64,000 nucleotides of DNA from Bisporella sp. PMI_857 (lineage: Eukaryota; Ascomycota; Leotiomycetes; Helotiales; Helotiaceae): NCBI GenBank assembly GCA_021307315.1, contig JAJSPD010000041.1:248001-312000 (forward strand), written 5' to 3'. The notes under the pieces were generated by a model. That model did not search any database. It worked only from the letters and a program-made list of their open reading frames with translations, and was not told the DNA's origin. A program made the position numbers and the translations under genes. Every line of letters begins with the position of its first letter. The stretch's first letter is position 1. Positions 54,541 through 64,000 of the stretch are shown here, piece by piece.

Positions 54541-54913
54541 CTGGGTTATTGTAATATTTTACAACTGTCACAGGATAGACTCATGTGGTGGGATCATTGG
54601 CTGGATAAGCGAGCACGCCAAGGATGGCCAAGGAGTTGGTATTTAGGAGAACAGATCAATTGTAGATTACAGTAGGGTGCAAAAAGTGACGGACCCCCTG
54701 CTTGCTAGCGTGACTGTATATACGCTATTTCAGGGCTGCAGTTTTTAATGTACGCATTTTGGGTGGTTGACTTGTTCTTGATTTATTTTTCTAATCTACG
54801 TGCGAGAGCTATAATACATGCATGTGGTCCGTGCGTCGCGGGGTGTGCTATTCACTCATACCAACACTAACTATTATTACTTAATTTTTGAATCCATTAA
54901 TCTTCAAGTGATA

Positions 54914-56265
54914 ATGCGTCAATACACCGAACAGGATTTGCTTGCGGCTCTTGATGACGTCGGAAATGGCAAGTCAGTGAAGTTAGCTAGTAAAAAATGG
55001 GGTATCCCTTTAACTACTCTGTGGAATCGCAACAACGGTAGTCAGAGTCATACTATTGCAGCCGAAAGTCAACAGAAGCTCTCTCCTAATCAAGAGGAAG
55101 ACCTAACTAAGTGGGTACTAGCCCAGGAAGCGTTAGGTTCTCCTTTAACTCATGGTCAAATTAAGCAATTTGCAAATCGACTCTTGGCAATCAAAGGAAG
55201 TACGCAAAAACTAGGGAAACGGTGGATAGAAGGCTTTCTACGCCGTAACCCTATTTTACGTACTAAAAGAGCTAAGAATATCGATTCTATACGAGTCAAT
55301 GGAGCTACAACTACCGTGATTAAAGACTGGTTTACTCGACTCAATATACCTGCAATTTCGAATATCAAACCTGAAAATCGATGGAATATGGACGAGTCAG
55401 GTATAATGGAAGGTATTGGAGTAAATGGTCTAGTCGTAGGAAGCTCTGAGCGACGTTCTATTCAAGAGAAACAGCCTGGTTCTCGTGCCTGGACCTCATT
55501 TATCGAGTGTATTTCAGCTAGTGGAAAAGCCCTTTCTCCTCTTGTAATATTCAAAGGAAAATTAGTACAACAACAATGGTTTCAACAAGATCTTTCAAGC
55601 TATAAAAACTGGCTATTTACAGCTACCGATAATGCCTGGACTTCCGACTCTACAGCCATAGAATGGCTAGAAAAGATCTTCCTTCCTCAAAGCTATACTC
55701 TTGAGCCTGTAACGACGCAAGGAATCACGGGCTAGAATAGAGGCATATGGGAGTGCGTACAATAGGCTGATAGTGATTGCCTTATAGGTCTACCTACGAA
55801 GGATACAAAAACATGAGGAACAACTGTAGAGTGTAGGAGCAGGCCTTTATATAGGCGACTCCGACTCTACTCCGTATTGGCTCTGAAACCCCTCATACCC
55901 TGTTCATCAACCTCCTGATCCCGTGCCATGACCTCCGTGTCGCACCTTGGGCATACCGGTTGTTACAAAGTACGAACGACCCTTCTACTCAAAGAATCTT
56001 ATTTCGAAAGATTATTAAAGGATTTGAAGATCAAGAATCTGTTTTAGCTAGTAATAGCTACAAAATACAGTCTTTGGAAGTTCAATTAGAAAAAGCTAGG
56101 CCTAGAAAAAGAAGGAAAGTTAGGACAAGTCCAAATTCGAAATTTGCGGATATTTCGAATATTCGACAAGCACAATTAAAGGCAGGGGAGGCTATAAATA
56201 TAGAAGAAGAAGAAGATGAAAGTAATGAGTCTGATTCTACTTTGGATTGTATTTTGGTTGAGTAG
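54914..56265 (+). pseudogene. Pogo-type transposase, catalytic centre replaced by a solo LTR
   Basis: The N-terminal HTH part is MRQYTEQDLLAALDDVGNGK...KLASKKWGIPLTTLWNR, followed by a CENP-B-like domain (LTHGQIKQFANRLLAIKG...RWIEGFLRRNP) and the first catalytic block RWNMDESGIMEGIG. The frame is cut at 55708. After the LTR (55968) it resumes at STQRILFRKIIKGFEDQESV with the charged C-terminus to 56265. The segment that should hold the other catalytic Asp residues is missing, so the LTR did not simply insert: sequence was lost. Confidence 0.8.
55708..55967. mobile_element. Solo LTR inside the pogo transposase
   Basis: A 260-bp block, TGTAACGACGCAAGG...GGTTGTTACA, nearly identical to 2367-2625. 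The flanks (GAGCC, AAGTA) are not a duplication, in agreement with a deletion at this site. Confidence 0.8.
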
Positions 56266-56374
56266 TTATTTAATTAGAATTGTTTTTGTTTGAGAAATAC
56301 TCGGCTAGGCGGGGTATCCAAATGGGGGGGGTATCCAAATGGGGGTGCACGGACTTAAAGAGAGCTGTTCAGTA

Positions 56375-56523
56375 CAGTGGAGTGCAAAAAGTATTAACCC
56401 ATGTCATGCTAGCGTGATTATTAGTACGTAGTTTCAGGGCTGCGGGATTCAAACTGCGCATTTAAACTGCCCTGAAGACAGCCCTTGGCGTTGACATGGG
56501 TTAATACTTTTTGCACCCCACTG
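56375..56523. mobile_element. 149-bp TA-flanked MITE
   Basis: The termini CAGTGG(A/G)GTGCAAAAAG extend for about 32 bp as inverted repeats with one mismatch, with TA at 56373-56374 and 56524-56525. The TIR resembles the left end of the pogo element just upstream, so that family probably mobilised it. Confidence 0.88.
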
Positions 56524-56752
56524 TAGGGGGAGTGTTGGAAATTGGCATCTTGGCTATGCTGAATCAGCAGGCTTGGCAGTAGGAACCCTTCTAAAGGTGG
56601 CTGGGGCATAGATGACACACCTTTTTTGCGATACACTATGACAATCAATTGAACCGTTCTGCACTCAATACACCTGTTACAACTTGTTTTTCATTCATTC
56701 ACTACGCAACTTGCACTCAAAACCTCAACAAACCTAAAGAATCCGGATCTGA

Positions 56753-59167
56753 ATGGCTCCGCTCAGCACGCATACCTGCGTAACGGAGAGCGTTGGGCCG
56801 CAACCTCTCCCGACTCAAGGACAATCAGGTCACGGTGGACCTCTTCCGGGTGACAATCGAGGTGATATCTCGAAGTGGGTTGGCGCGTACGATTACATCC
56901 CGCAGCGTTGCAAAAGCGGTGACGATTTGTGTCGGCGCTTCGTGGACCAAGCCAACGTCCGCAGCCTCTTGAATGGAAAGTCTGTTACCATCTTCCGCGG
57001 TTACCGCTTGCAACTGTACAATTGGTCACTCTGCGGTTGTCCCTTCGCGAGGCTCCTGACATCGTGGTTTCCACTCTTATGCAATTATCGACTTGTTAAT
57101 ATCACGCTCTGCCGCGTTAAGCACCCGAGAGATATGCCGGTTGGGCTACAGCTTCTCCACCTGTCTGCTAAACCGGATTATCAATCTATGTATCTCGAAA
57201 TGGTGACTGATCAACGTTCGTCTGCGCTGGCTCCCTCTTGTCAAGATGATGGCTTGAGCTGACTTGTCGTGACAGATGATCCGGCAATATCTTTTCTGGC
57301 AGGACGGGCAGTCTCACCGGATCCGCTCTCGTCACGGAACCTGACGGTCGTTTCCGGCTGGCTCAGCTGCTGTATGACGCAGTCAAAGGGCCACGAAGAG
57401 TGTCCAAAGTGGGAGCTGACTAAGGCAAAGCTCCCAACCCGCGTCATCAGCGTGTCGCCGCATAGCGGACGGCCGAAGCTGTACATAACTAGGAAAGACG
57501 AAGTTGGTCGGTACGCGGCACTGAGCTACTGCTGGGGCGGCCCACAGCCGCACCAGACGCGCACAGCAAACCTCGCTGAATACACTCGGGAGCTCCCGAT
57601 GGAGCAGCTTCCGGCCACCATCATGGATGCGATTCGGCTGGCACAGGCATTGTCGATCCCATATCTATGGATAGACTCCTTGTGTATCGTCCAGGACTCG
57701 GAAGAGGATAAGGTCTACGAAATCGCAACAATGGATCGGGTCTACAAGAACTCCTGGGTCACCATCTCCGCCGCGAGGGCATCTACATGTCTTGATGGCT
57801 TTCTAGGTATCCAGGAAGCCACGGCTGAAAGAGTGTCTAAGTCCGTCACTATTCCCGTCGCATGTCCCGATGGCTCACTCGGCACAGCAATGCTGTCCCC
57901 TACAAGGTTCGGATTCCGAGCCGACAAAGGTTACAGCAATGTAGAGATCCCCGTCAACAGCCGGGCATGGACGTACCAAGAAACTCTCATCTCCCCAAGA
58001 ACGATCAGTTACTACCACAATAGCATCGAGTTCAAGTGTCTGGCCGGTCTGCAGAGCAGCGACGGGCTAAGATCCCTGGAGCTCGCCGTGACAAACGTGT
58101 TCTGCCCGAGGAGCTCGACGCTGGAGCCATACTTTTACCTCAAGCCCGATCCTGACAAGGCGCTCTCGCCCGTACCGGATCCGCAGGACCTGGAATGGCG
58201 GTGGCGACAAATCGTGTATGATTACAGTGCAGGCGAGCTCTCCGACCCGGACGACAAGCTTCCTGCGCTCTCGGCTATCGCGTCTGAGTTCCATCGTGTC
58301 TCTGGCGCCAACGACATCTACCTGGCGGGTCTATGGCGGCGCAGCCTCCTCCGGGACCTGCTGTGGGCACGCGCAGAGCCGGAGTGGCGGACCCTCGACC
58401 GCCCGACGGCCATTTCAGCGCGCCGCCACTACATCCCCACATGGTCTTGGGCCTCCATCGACAGCCAAATCTCTTTTTCCAGCATCAGCCTCGGATACAA
58501 GACCGTCACCTCGCCCCGCGTAGAAATCCTAGACTACACCGTCAGCCTAGCCTCCACGTCGCTGGCAGGGGCCTTTGGCTGTGTCGACGGTGGCCGCCTG
58601 GTGGTACGCGGACCAGTGCAGCGCATCGCCTGCGCGGACGCCTGGGCCCTCTTCAGCTCGGAGGACACGCTACCGCTCACGGCTAACCGGCGCGTCGGCA
58701 CTTTCTGTGCCGACTACCGCTGGGGCGCGCGGCCTGCCCCTGTCGGAAACGGTGATGACCGGGGCGGAGGTGCACGTGGAGGTGGAAGACGCCAATGGGG
58801 GATCCCGTGCGACCGGGGCTCGCTCTGGCTCCTCGGTCTCGCCATGAAGCCAGACGATCGCTATGAGACGTTCGGCCTGATACTGGTCGAGGCAAGCGAA
58901 GGTAAAAGGCGCCAACGGGGTATCCTTCGCGGCCGGAAGCCGCTACGGTTCCTCAGTCTCGCCATGAGGTCCGACGGAGGCAGCGGTAGCGGAAAGAGCA
59001 CAAACAACGGTAGTAGAAATAGCAACAGTGGCTACTGCGAACGGGCGGGTGTCTTCTGCATCTGTAAGGAGTATTTCGCAGCTAGAGGGCCCTTGAGGAT
59101 AGAGATGGAGAGGTTTATGGACCGTTGGGGGGATGGATACGAGATTAGGACTATGACAATCCGTTGA
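56753..59167 (+). CDS. HET-domain protein (2 exons)
   Basis: Exon 1 56753-57215 and exon 2 57276-59167 (60-nt intron, phase 1) give 784 residues. The N-terminal part has CRRFVDQANVRSLL, CPFARLLTS and MPVGLQLLHLSAKPDYQSMY. The HET domain spans about 215-380: GRYAALSYCWGG, LPATIMDAIRLAQALSIPYL then WIDSLCIVQDSEEDK, and ISAARASTCLDGFLG. SRAWTYQETLISPR and IPTWSWASID follow at the expected places. The C-terminus contains a Gly/Arg/Asn-rich insert (about residues 660-740) in which SLWLLGLAMKPDD is echoed by PLRFLSLAMRSDG, an internal dupl­ication. It is intact and GC-richer than its surroundings. Confidence 0.88.
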
Positions 59168-59197
59168 TCGAGAAAGACTCCGAGCGAAAAGGAAGTT

Positions 59198-59476
59198 GTG
59201 GAGACAAAGGAGCTGGCGAGAGGTTCCGATGACTACTCGAAATGTGGTCACTCTTTTTATAATCACGATGCCTTCGAGATAGGCAAATGTGACTGCCATT
59301 GCGAGATCTGTAAGGCCTTCTCAAAAAAAAAGGGGGGGGGGAAAGGACAAGAAAAGACCTCTCATTATCAACTACGATCTATAAGAGGAGAAGTCCCACT
59401 TAGAAAGTCGATATTTGCGTTGATGAAACGCCGTCACAAAGAGTTATATGGGTGTGAATGGCCCGAAACGAAGTAA
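59198..59476 (+). CDS. Small Cys/His-rich open frame
   Basis: A 92-residue frame with KCGHSFYNHDAFEIGKCDCH and CEICKAFSKKKGGGK; the cysteine spacing could bind zinc. The run of A then G (59325-59341) is a likely slippage site. It starts 30 bases after the HET gene. It may be part of another gene or chance. Confidence 0.3.
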   Translation: METKELARGSDDYSKCGHSFYNHDAFEIGKCDCHCEICKAFSKKKGGGKGQEKTSHYQLRSIRGEVPLRKSIFALMKRRHKELYGCEWPETK

Positions 59477-59808
59477 TCCGCTCAAATTAACGAGAATCAC
59501 TTCATCTCTACTTGTGATGGTTCTGAGACGACTACGGAACTGAAACGTGTTTTACCGACATGCTACAGGACTTACCGATCAACCTTATGGCCTAAGGCGA
59601 CTACAGGATATATATATCTGATTTCTCCTGTACCTTCTAGATTCCTTAGTTTTAGATTCTCAAATATACTCGCTTTCTAGTTCCTGGGCTGTAGCCCAGC
59701 TGGGCCCGTCACACTACTCCGCGAAAGTCTGTCTCGCGCCAACGGAAAAGGCGATCCAGACAAAGTCGGCCCAAACCTCCGGATCCTTCTTATTCGCCCT
59801 TTATACCA

Positions 59809-60350
59809 ATGAAACCAGATGTGAGAGACGGAGGGGTTCATGCTGCAACGACCACTATTCACGAACGTCCCATGTATATTGGCGGTACTGGTTTAACCTG
59901 GGGTCTCGGAACGGTTCTTGGACCCGTCACCGGCGGTGGTTTCTCGGACAGCCCAGCAGGCTGGCGCTGGGCTTTCTATATCAACCACTATCCTAGCGGG
60001 AGCGCAGGGTGCATCGGCGCCGCCTGCGCCCCCGTCTACCTCTTCATGCTCCCCAACAAAGACCCCCGCCCGGGAATCTCTTTGATGGACCGCGCTCGTG
60101 AGATGGACTACGTCGGAAGTATTCTCACCATGGGAGCCTTCGTCTCCGGCGTCATGGCCGTGTCCTTCGGCGGCGTAACCTACCAGTGGAATTCCGGACA
60201 AACCATCGGCCTCTTCTGCTGTTCTGGCGTCCTCTTCATCCTCTTGGGACTTCAACAAGTTTACACCATTTTCACCACCACTAGCCGACGTGTCTTCCCA
60301 GTTGAGTTTTTCAAGTCGAGGACTATGCTCATCCTCTTCGCCATGACCGC
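59809..60350 (+). pseudogene. MFS drug-transporter fragment, truncated by a transposon
   Basis: The frame has the DHA14-type motif C (GLGTVLGPVTGGGFSDSPAG then WRWAFYIN), then AREMDYVGSILTMGAFVSGV, SFGGVTYQWNSGQTIGLF and SRTMLILFAMTA, where homology stops at about 60350 and pogo-like transposon sequence begins. Roughly the middle third of a 14-helix transporter is present; both ends are missing. Confidence 0.8.
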
Positions 60351-61162
60351 AGCTCTTTCTCCATCTCCTGCTCTTTTACTATAGTATTCTTTACACGGTA
60401 ACGTTTCGTGCTAGCTTTTTGATTGATAATCCTTTCTTTAGTTATCACCCAATCACGAAGCATCTTACGAGAGATCTTCAGCTTTTTCGCAGCATAACGA
60501 TTAGAAATTCGTACGAAATCCTCCTCTTTCTTCTCTGGGTTTCCCTTCCTCCATGTGTTCTGAAAGTACGAGATAGCAGCTAACTTATGCTCTCGAGTAT
60601 AGTTATATCGTTTCCCTTTATAATCCCCGGTCTCTTCCTCTTCAGGTTCCATAACTCCATCGCCTTCAATATTCTCTACAACCCTCTGCGCAATCTCTTG
60701 ATCCCCAGGCTCTCCTCCTTCCGATCGAATACGCCATTCTGCAAATTGTTGAAGAACCTGGAGTTCGCTCTTTCCACCAGCGAGACGGCGATTTAATACA
60801 GTATCAGAGCTACGAGGCTTCTTTCGGGGGTCGGGACCAGGGCGAGATTCTCGTGCGGGGCGCTTTACACCAAGACCTCCATCAAGAGCTATTTCAAGGG
60901 TTGACTGGCCTGGCAGAAGCGGCGACGAGCTAGGGGGAGCAACTGGAGGCATATTTGTGATCGAATACAGCGATTTGGAGGCAAATAAGTATATAAATCA
61001 CTTAGGATATAGGTGGCTAAGAAGTGAAAATAGGGGCTCAGGCATCGGATTACGTAATAAAGTTAAGATAAGACCATCCCATCTTATAAGACCATTACCC
61101 CAGCTAACCAAAAGACGATAAATTAGCTATAAGACCATGGTCTTATAACCCAATTAATACGG
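60351..61162 (-). mobile_element. Pogo-like transposon, 5' end, truncated
   Basis: The outer end CCGTATTAATTGGGTTATAA lies against TA (61163-61164). Repeats of GGTCTTATA mark the subterminal region (61040-61150). The transposase N-terminus (60952 down to 60351) is MPPVAPPSSSPLLPG..., then YTREHKLAAISYFQNTW and NRYAAKKLKISRKMLRDWVI, a helix-turn-helix of pogo/Tigger type. The catalytic domain is gone at the junction with the MFS fragment. The TIR shares TACCGTATTAA with the MITE at 9532-10103. Confidence 0.75.
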
Positions 61163-61164
61163 TA

Positions 61165-61980
61165 GCTGTATTTAGACAGCACCTGCTGTATAGCTCTCTT
61201 TTCTCTTTAGTTTAGTATCCTCGAATTTACGAGCATTCGTCGCAGCGACTCAGTGCCACTCCCGTGACTCTGGTCAGCATTCGTACGAGCCGTCACACTT
61301 TACTCCGAATTAGCAACCTCCGTAACTAGGCGCAACGGCGACGACGCGATCATAATTTTTGGAGTAGCCAGAGTTTGGACTGTTCAGAAATGGTTACACA
61401 ATATGACTAATACAAAAACACGGGACTTTTAAGCGGATTTACAATTTTAGAATTGTTTGAATGTAAAGTACCGATGGTTTGTCTCGCCACACAATGCGTC
61501 TCGCTACGTAGGGACGGACGTTAGTTATATCCGCACCACCTGGCTGAAAAGGGGGATGTTATGTAATATTCGCACCACCTGGGCTGAAAAGGGAAATGAT
61601 ATGCGGTGGTGCGAAAATTACTCATCCTTTGGTAGTGCGAATATAGCGTTAGCCCTATTCCCTAAAGATCTCTAGGAGGTCTGTGTTCATTGTCCTATAG
61701 TTGGTCATGTCTCACCCGACGAAGGAAATACAAATGTTGATATTCAAATGGTCACGTGACCAATATTTCGCAAACCTCTTTATTTCTTGATGTCGGACGA
61801 TACCACGCAAATTCGCATTGACTATAGATTCCTTTCTTGTAGTTTTGAAGTAGGTTCGACTTTGCAAGGGCCTTTAGCTATTCGAGCTATGGGCCGTCTT
61901 TTCCTCTATACTCGACTCTATTGGCCGCTACCAATTGGCTTGCATGCAATCTACGCCCGGGAGCCTCGAGAAAATTCTGC
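61165..61980. other. Gene-free stretch with a short repeat
   Basis: CGCACCACCTGG(C/G)CTGAAAAGG occurs twice (about 61532 and 61570), with an inverted GCGGTGGTGCGAA near 61602. No gene recognised. Confidence 0.45.
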
Positions 61981-64000
61981 ATGCCAACTCGAAATAACTA
62001 TCAACCTCCTCACTGCATTTCTTCAGTCTCACCAATCTACGTGGAAGCCATGCCTTGTATTCTGTCAATGTGGGAACTTTTCAAGAGCCGCCGGCCCCAG
62101 AAAGCGAGCGAGGCTCGAGACGTTGCTGCTTCCATCGATGGAGAAGCCAGTACGGAAACGGCTTCCAGCAGCGGGATAGAGCCACAAGCCGCTTCAAACT
62201 CGCTTGCCATCATTAATGCTCAGAGTGCAACAGCTAACCTAGCGGGAGGAGCCAAAAGATGTCATCTCCAATCATTCTCACATAGCCCGTTGCCAAGCCC
62301 AGAACACACGAGGATGCTCATATTAGATCCAGGGTGTGGGGAGGACGAGCTGTCTTGCAATCTCGAGACGGCAGAATTGATCCGGGTACAAGACGATTAT
62401 ATCGCCCTATCTTACGTATGGGGTGATGCTGCATACAAGACCCCTATTCTCTGCGATGGGAAGGTGATGCAAATAACACTCAATCTTGCCGAGGCTCTTC
62501 GAGGGCTACGAGATCCAGTTGCGCCGAAGCGTCTTTGGGCGGACGCCATCTGCATCGACCAAACCAATAACGTGGAAAAGAATCACCAGGTTAAAAGAAT
62601 GGGAACAATCTATACTAGTGCGGGACAGGTGGTAGTTTGGCTTGGTAACGATAATGAGGATATAGCCAGGGATTGTTTCGATCTTATTAGGAGTACGAAT
62701 TCCTACTTAGACCAGCAACTTGCTGCGTACGGAACAGTTCTTGGCATTCCAACACTTGCCAAGCCGTACCCAATCTGTGATGATCGGTTGAGGTGGGACA
62801 AGGCTCGAAAGCTATTATCACTCAGCTGGTTCACACGGGTCTGGGTGATCCAGGAAGCTGGTCTGGCAAAGAGGTGTACCTTGCAATGGGGGCAGTACGA
62901 GCTAGACTTCTCTCATATTATGGAACTGGCTCTTTGGCAGTTCCATCGCGAGGACGTAGCTACAGTTATCGGTCCTCTTAAACTAGCTCGTCTCAACAAC
63001 TTGTGCAGACACATTTATCGCACCTACGACAACAGTATAACCTGGAGGACAAACCTCCCCTTGGTCCGAGAGGTTATGGAAGACAATAAGAACCAGCTCT
63101 TCTTGGACGTTCTTTTCGCCGCGAGTGGAATGGGGGCAGCCGATAAGAGAGATCACGTTTTTGCTTTCCTAGGCGGCCCCCTTTCGTTCCAGCCGGACGG
63201 ACAGCCCTTGGTGGAGCCTGACTACAACAAAGATCTGTTAGACGTGAATTACGAGACGGCATGTTCATTTTTGCGGCATCCAAGGGAGGCGCCATTTTTG
63301 CTTTCACGTGTGAAACACTTGTCTCTTAATAACCTTGGAGATCCGAACATTCCATCTTGGATACCGCGCTGGGATACGGCGACCGAATTCACTATTTCGC
63401 GGCATTATTTTTGGTACCATGCTGGAGGTACTAGCAACTTCAGGCCTGAGATTCGGGGAGACAGGACACTGGCTGTCCAAGGCATCATCATTGGATCCGT
63501 AGTATTTACTTCTCGCATCATCTACAAGCACAACATTGGCACAGATCCAAACGCGTGGGATGAAGAGTATCGGGCGGCCCGCAAGCCGTTCATCGATGTT
63601 TTATGGCAAGAAACGCTTCAGGCTGCGAGTCCTGCCACTGGCCGGCTTGAGAACGAATTTGCGTGGACGCTTGCTCGAGCGTTTCCAGCCACTCCAGGTA
63701 AGACCTGCGATGCCCAACACATGGCCGAGTTTGCGACATATCGCCATCTCCTTAGATCTGCCGCCAGCGAAAGCAACTCGCAGCCCGCCCTAGGTCATGA
63801 CATTGAAGCTTTTCCACGAAATTTCATGCACCGCTTGAATTATTGTGACGACTTGCGGGTCGCGGTACTTGACTCAGCCCAGTCGGGCCGGCTGGGTCTC
63901 GTCCCGCATGTTGCACGGCCAGGGGACTGCTGCTGTATTCTGCTCGGTGTCCCTGTTCCTATGATTCTCAGACATGTAGCAGATAATAGGTATATTCTCG
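61981..64000 (+). CDS. HET-domain protein, cut by the right window edge
   Basis: The frame is open from an ATG at 61981 (MPTRNNYQPPHCISS; a later Met at 62050 is possible) to 64000, more than 670 codons. The HET block begins near residue 120: DYIALSYVWGDAAYKTPILC, then LRGLRDPVAPKRLWADAICI followed by DQTNNVEKNHQVKRMGTIYT, and VVVWLGNDNED. Downstream SWFTRVWVIQEAGLA, ADKRDHVFAFLGGP and PSWIPRWDT fit the family. The C-terminal motif GDCCCILLGVPVPMILR is reached just before the edge, so only a little is missing. No frameshift was seen. Confidence 0.85.
   Translation, partial: MPTRNNYQPPHCISSVSPIYVEAMPCILSMWELFKSRRPQKASEARDVAASIDGEASTETASSSGIEPQAASNSLAIINAQSATANLAGGAKRCHLQSFSHSPLPSPEHTRMLILDPGCGEDELSCNLETAELIRVQDDYIALSYVWGDAAYKTPILCDGKVMQITLNLAEALRGLRDPVAPKRLWADAICIDQTNNVEKNHQVKRMGTIYTSAGQVVVWLGNDNEDIARDCFDLIRSTNSYLDQQLAAYGTVLGIPTLAKPYPICDDRLRWDKARKLLSLSWFTRVWVIQEAGLAKRCTLQWGQYELDFSHIMELALWQFHREDVATVIGPLKLARLNNLCRHIYRTYDNSITWRTNLPLVREVMEDNKNQLFLDVLFAASGMGAADKRDHVFAFLGGPLSFQPDGQPLVEPDYNKDLLDVNYETACSFLRHPREAPFLLSRVKHLSLNNLGDPNIPSWIPRWDTATEFTISRHYFWYHAGGTSNFRPEIRGDRTLAVQGIIIGSVVFTSRIIYKHNIGTDPNAWDEEYRAARKPFIDVLWQETLQAASPATGRLENEFAWTLARAFPATPGKTCDAQHMAEFATYRHLLRSAASESNSQPALGHDIEAFPRNFMHRLNYCDDLRVAVLDSAQSGRLGLVPHVARPGDCCCILLGVPVPMILRHVADNRYIL

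Larger units (their letters stand above)
54670..56320 (+). mobile_element. Pogo-type transposon, broken by an LTR
   Basis: The left end CAGTAGGGTGCAAAAAGT follows TA (54668-54669) and resembles the TIR of the MITE at 56375-56523. The transposase gene starts at 54914. The right end is not clear; repeated GGGGGTATCCAAATGG-type sequence near 56325-56345 may belong to it. Confidence 0.7.

Noticed and set aside
59809..60384. MFS frame read as complete to 60384
   Set aside because: The last ~11 codons come from the pogo-like transposon on the other strand; transporter similarity stops near 60350.

Overview
The window reads as an accessory, transposon-dense region of a filamentous ascomycete (Pezizomycotina). 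The genes carry short (about 45-80 nt) GT-AG introns. The families present (HET-domain proteins, PTH11/rhodopsin-like membrane proteins, ankyrin-repeat proteins, Zn2Cys6 regulators, MFS transporters) are typical of such fungi. An AT-rich block (about 2.2-6.1 kb) looks like sequence degraded by repeat-induced point mutation (RIP). No bacterial operon features, RNA genes or CRISPR arrays are visible. The order and species cannot be fixed from this sequence.

Layout: 1-1.8 kb, a frameshifted coiled-coil protein gene running off the left edge. 2.2-6.1 kb, AT-rich decayed DNA with a hAT relic, a 290-bp inverted repeat and five short solo LTRs, four with 5-bp target duplications. 6.2-8.1 kb, an intact HET gene. 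8.6-11 kb, a Ty1/copia remnant split by a TA-flanked MITE that itself holds a solo LTR. 11-19.4 kb, two copies of a duplicated block, each with a seven-exon PTH11/rhodopsin-like gene; copy 2 is broken by a solo LTR. Between them lie an ankyrin pseudogene and LTR pieces. 19.5-20.5 kb, a LINE 3' end.

21.66-30.65 kb is the centrepiece. A Mutator-like element (MULE) has 113-bp terminal inverted repeats, a perfect 9-bp target duplication and an intact four-exon transposase. Its left terminal repeat was hit by a second element of 5,572 bp. That inner element has TTACCTCAGT termini, an 8-bp target duplication and two convergent, tail-to-tail overlapping, apparently intact genes: a RecQ-like helicase and a DUF6589-type protein. 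It looks like a complete two-gene DNA transposon of a kind I cannot place in a named superfamily, and it is my best candidate for an undescribed system.

30.9-32.3 kb, an ORF1-only LINE derivative with a 12-bp target duplication and a BIR-like Cys/His cluster. 33.3-36.6 kb, a hAT element with a frameshift. 37.1-40.1 kb, an ankyrin gene with about 14 near-identical 34-residue repeats. 41-45.8 kb, a nearly complete copia element. 45.9-47.7 kb, three LINE insertions in a row, each bounded by the same 12-bp sequence. 47.7-56.5 kb, a mosaic of LTRs, LINE, mariner, copia and pogo pieces, MITEs, a fold-back element and a dead Zn2Cys6 gene. 56.7-59.2 kb, a second HET gene. 59.8-61.2 kb, an MFS fragment joined to a pogo-like transposon. 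62-64 kb, a third HET gene running off the right edge.

Host genes here are mainly of the self/non-self recognition and surface-sensing kind (HET, ankyrin, PTH11-like), sitting between nested transposons. Many solo LTRs beside few full-length elements point to frequent LTR-LTR recombination. Short repeats keep normal base composition inside the AT-rich block, as expected if RIP ignores short duplications.
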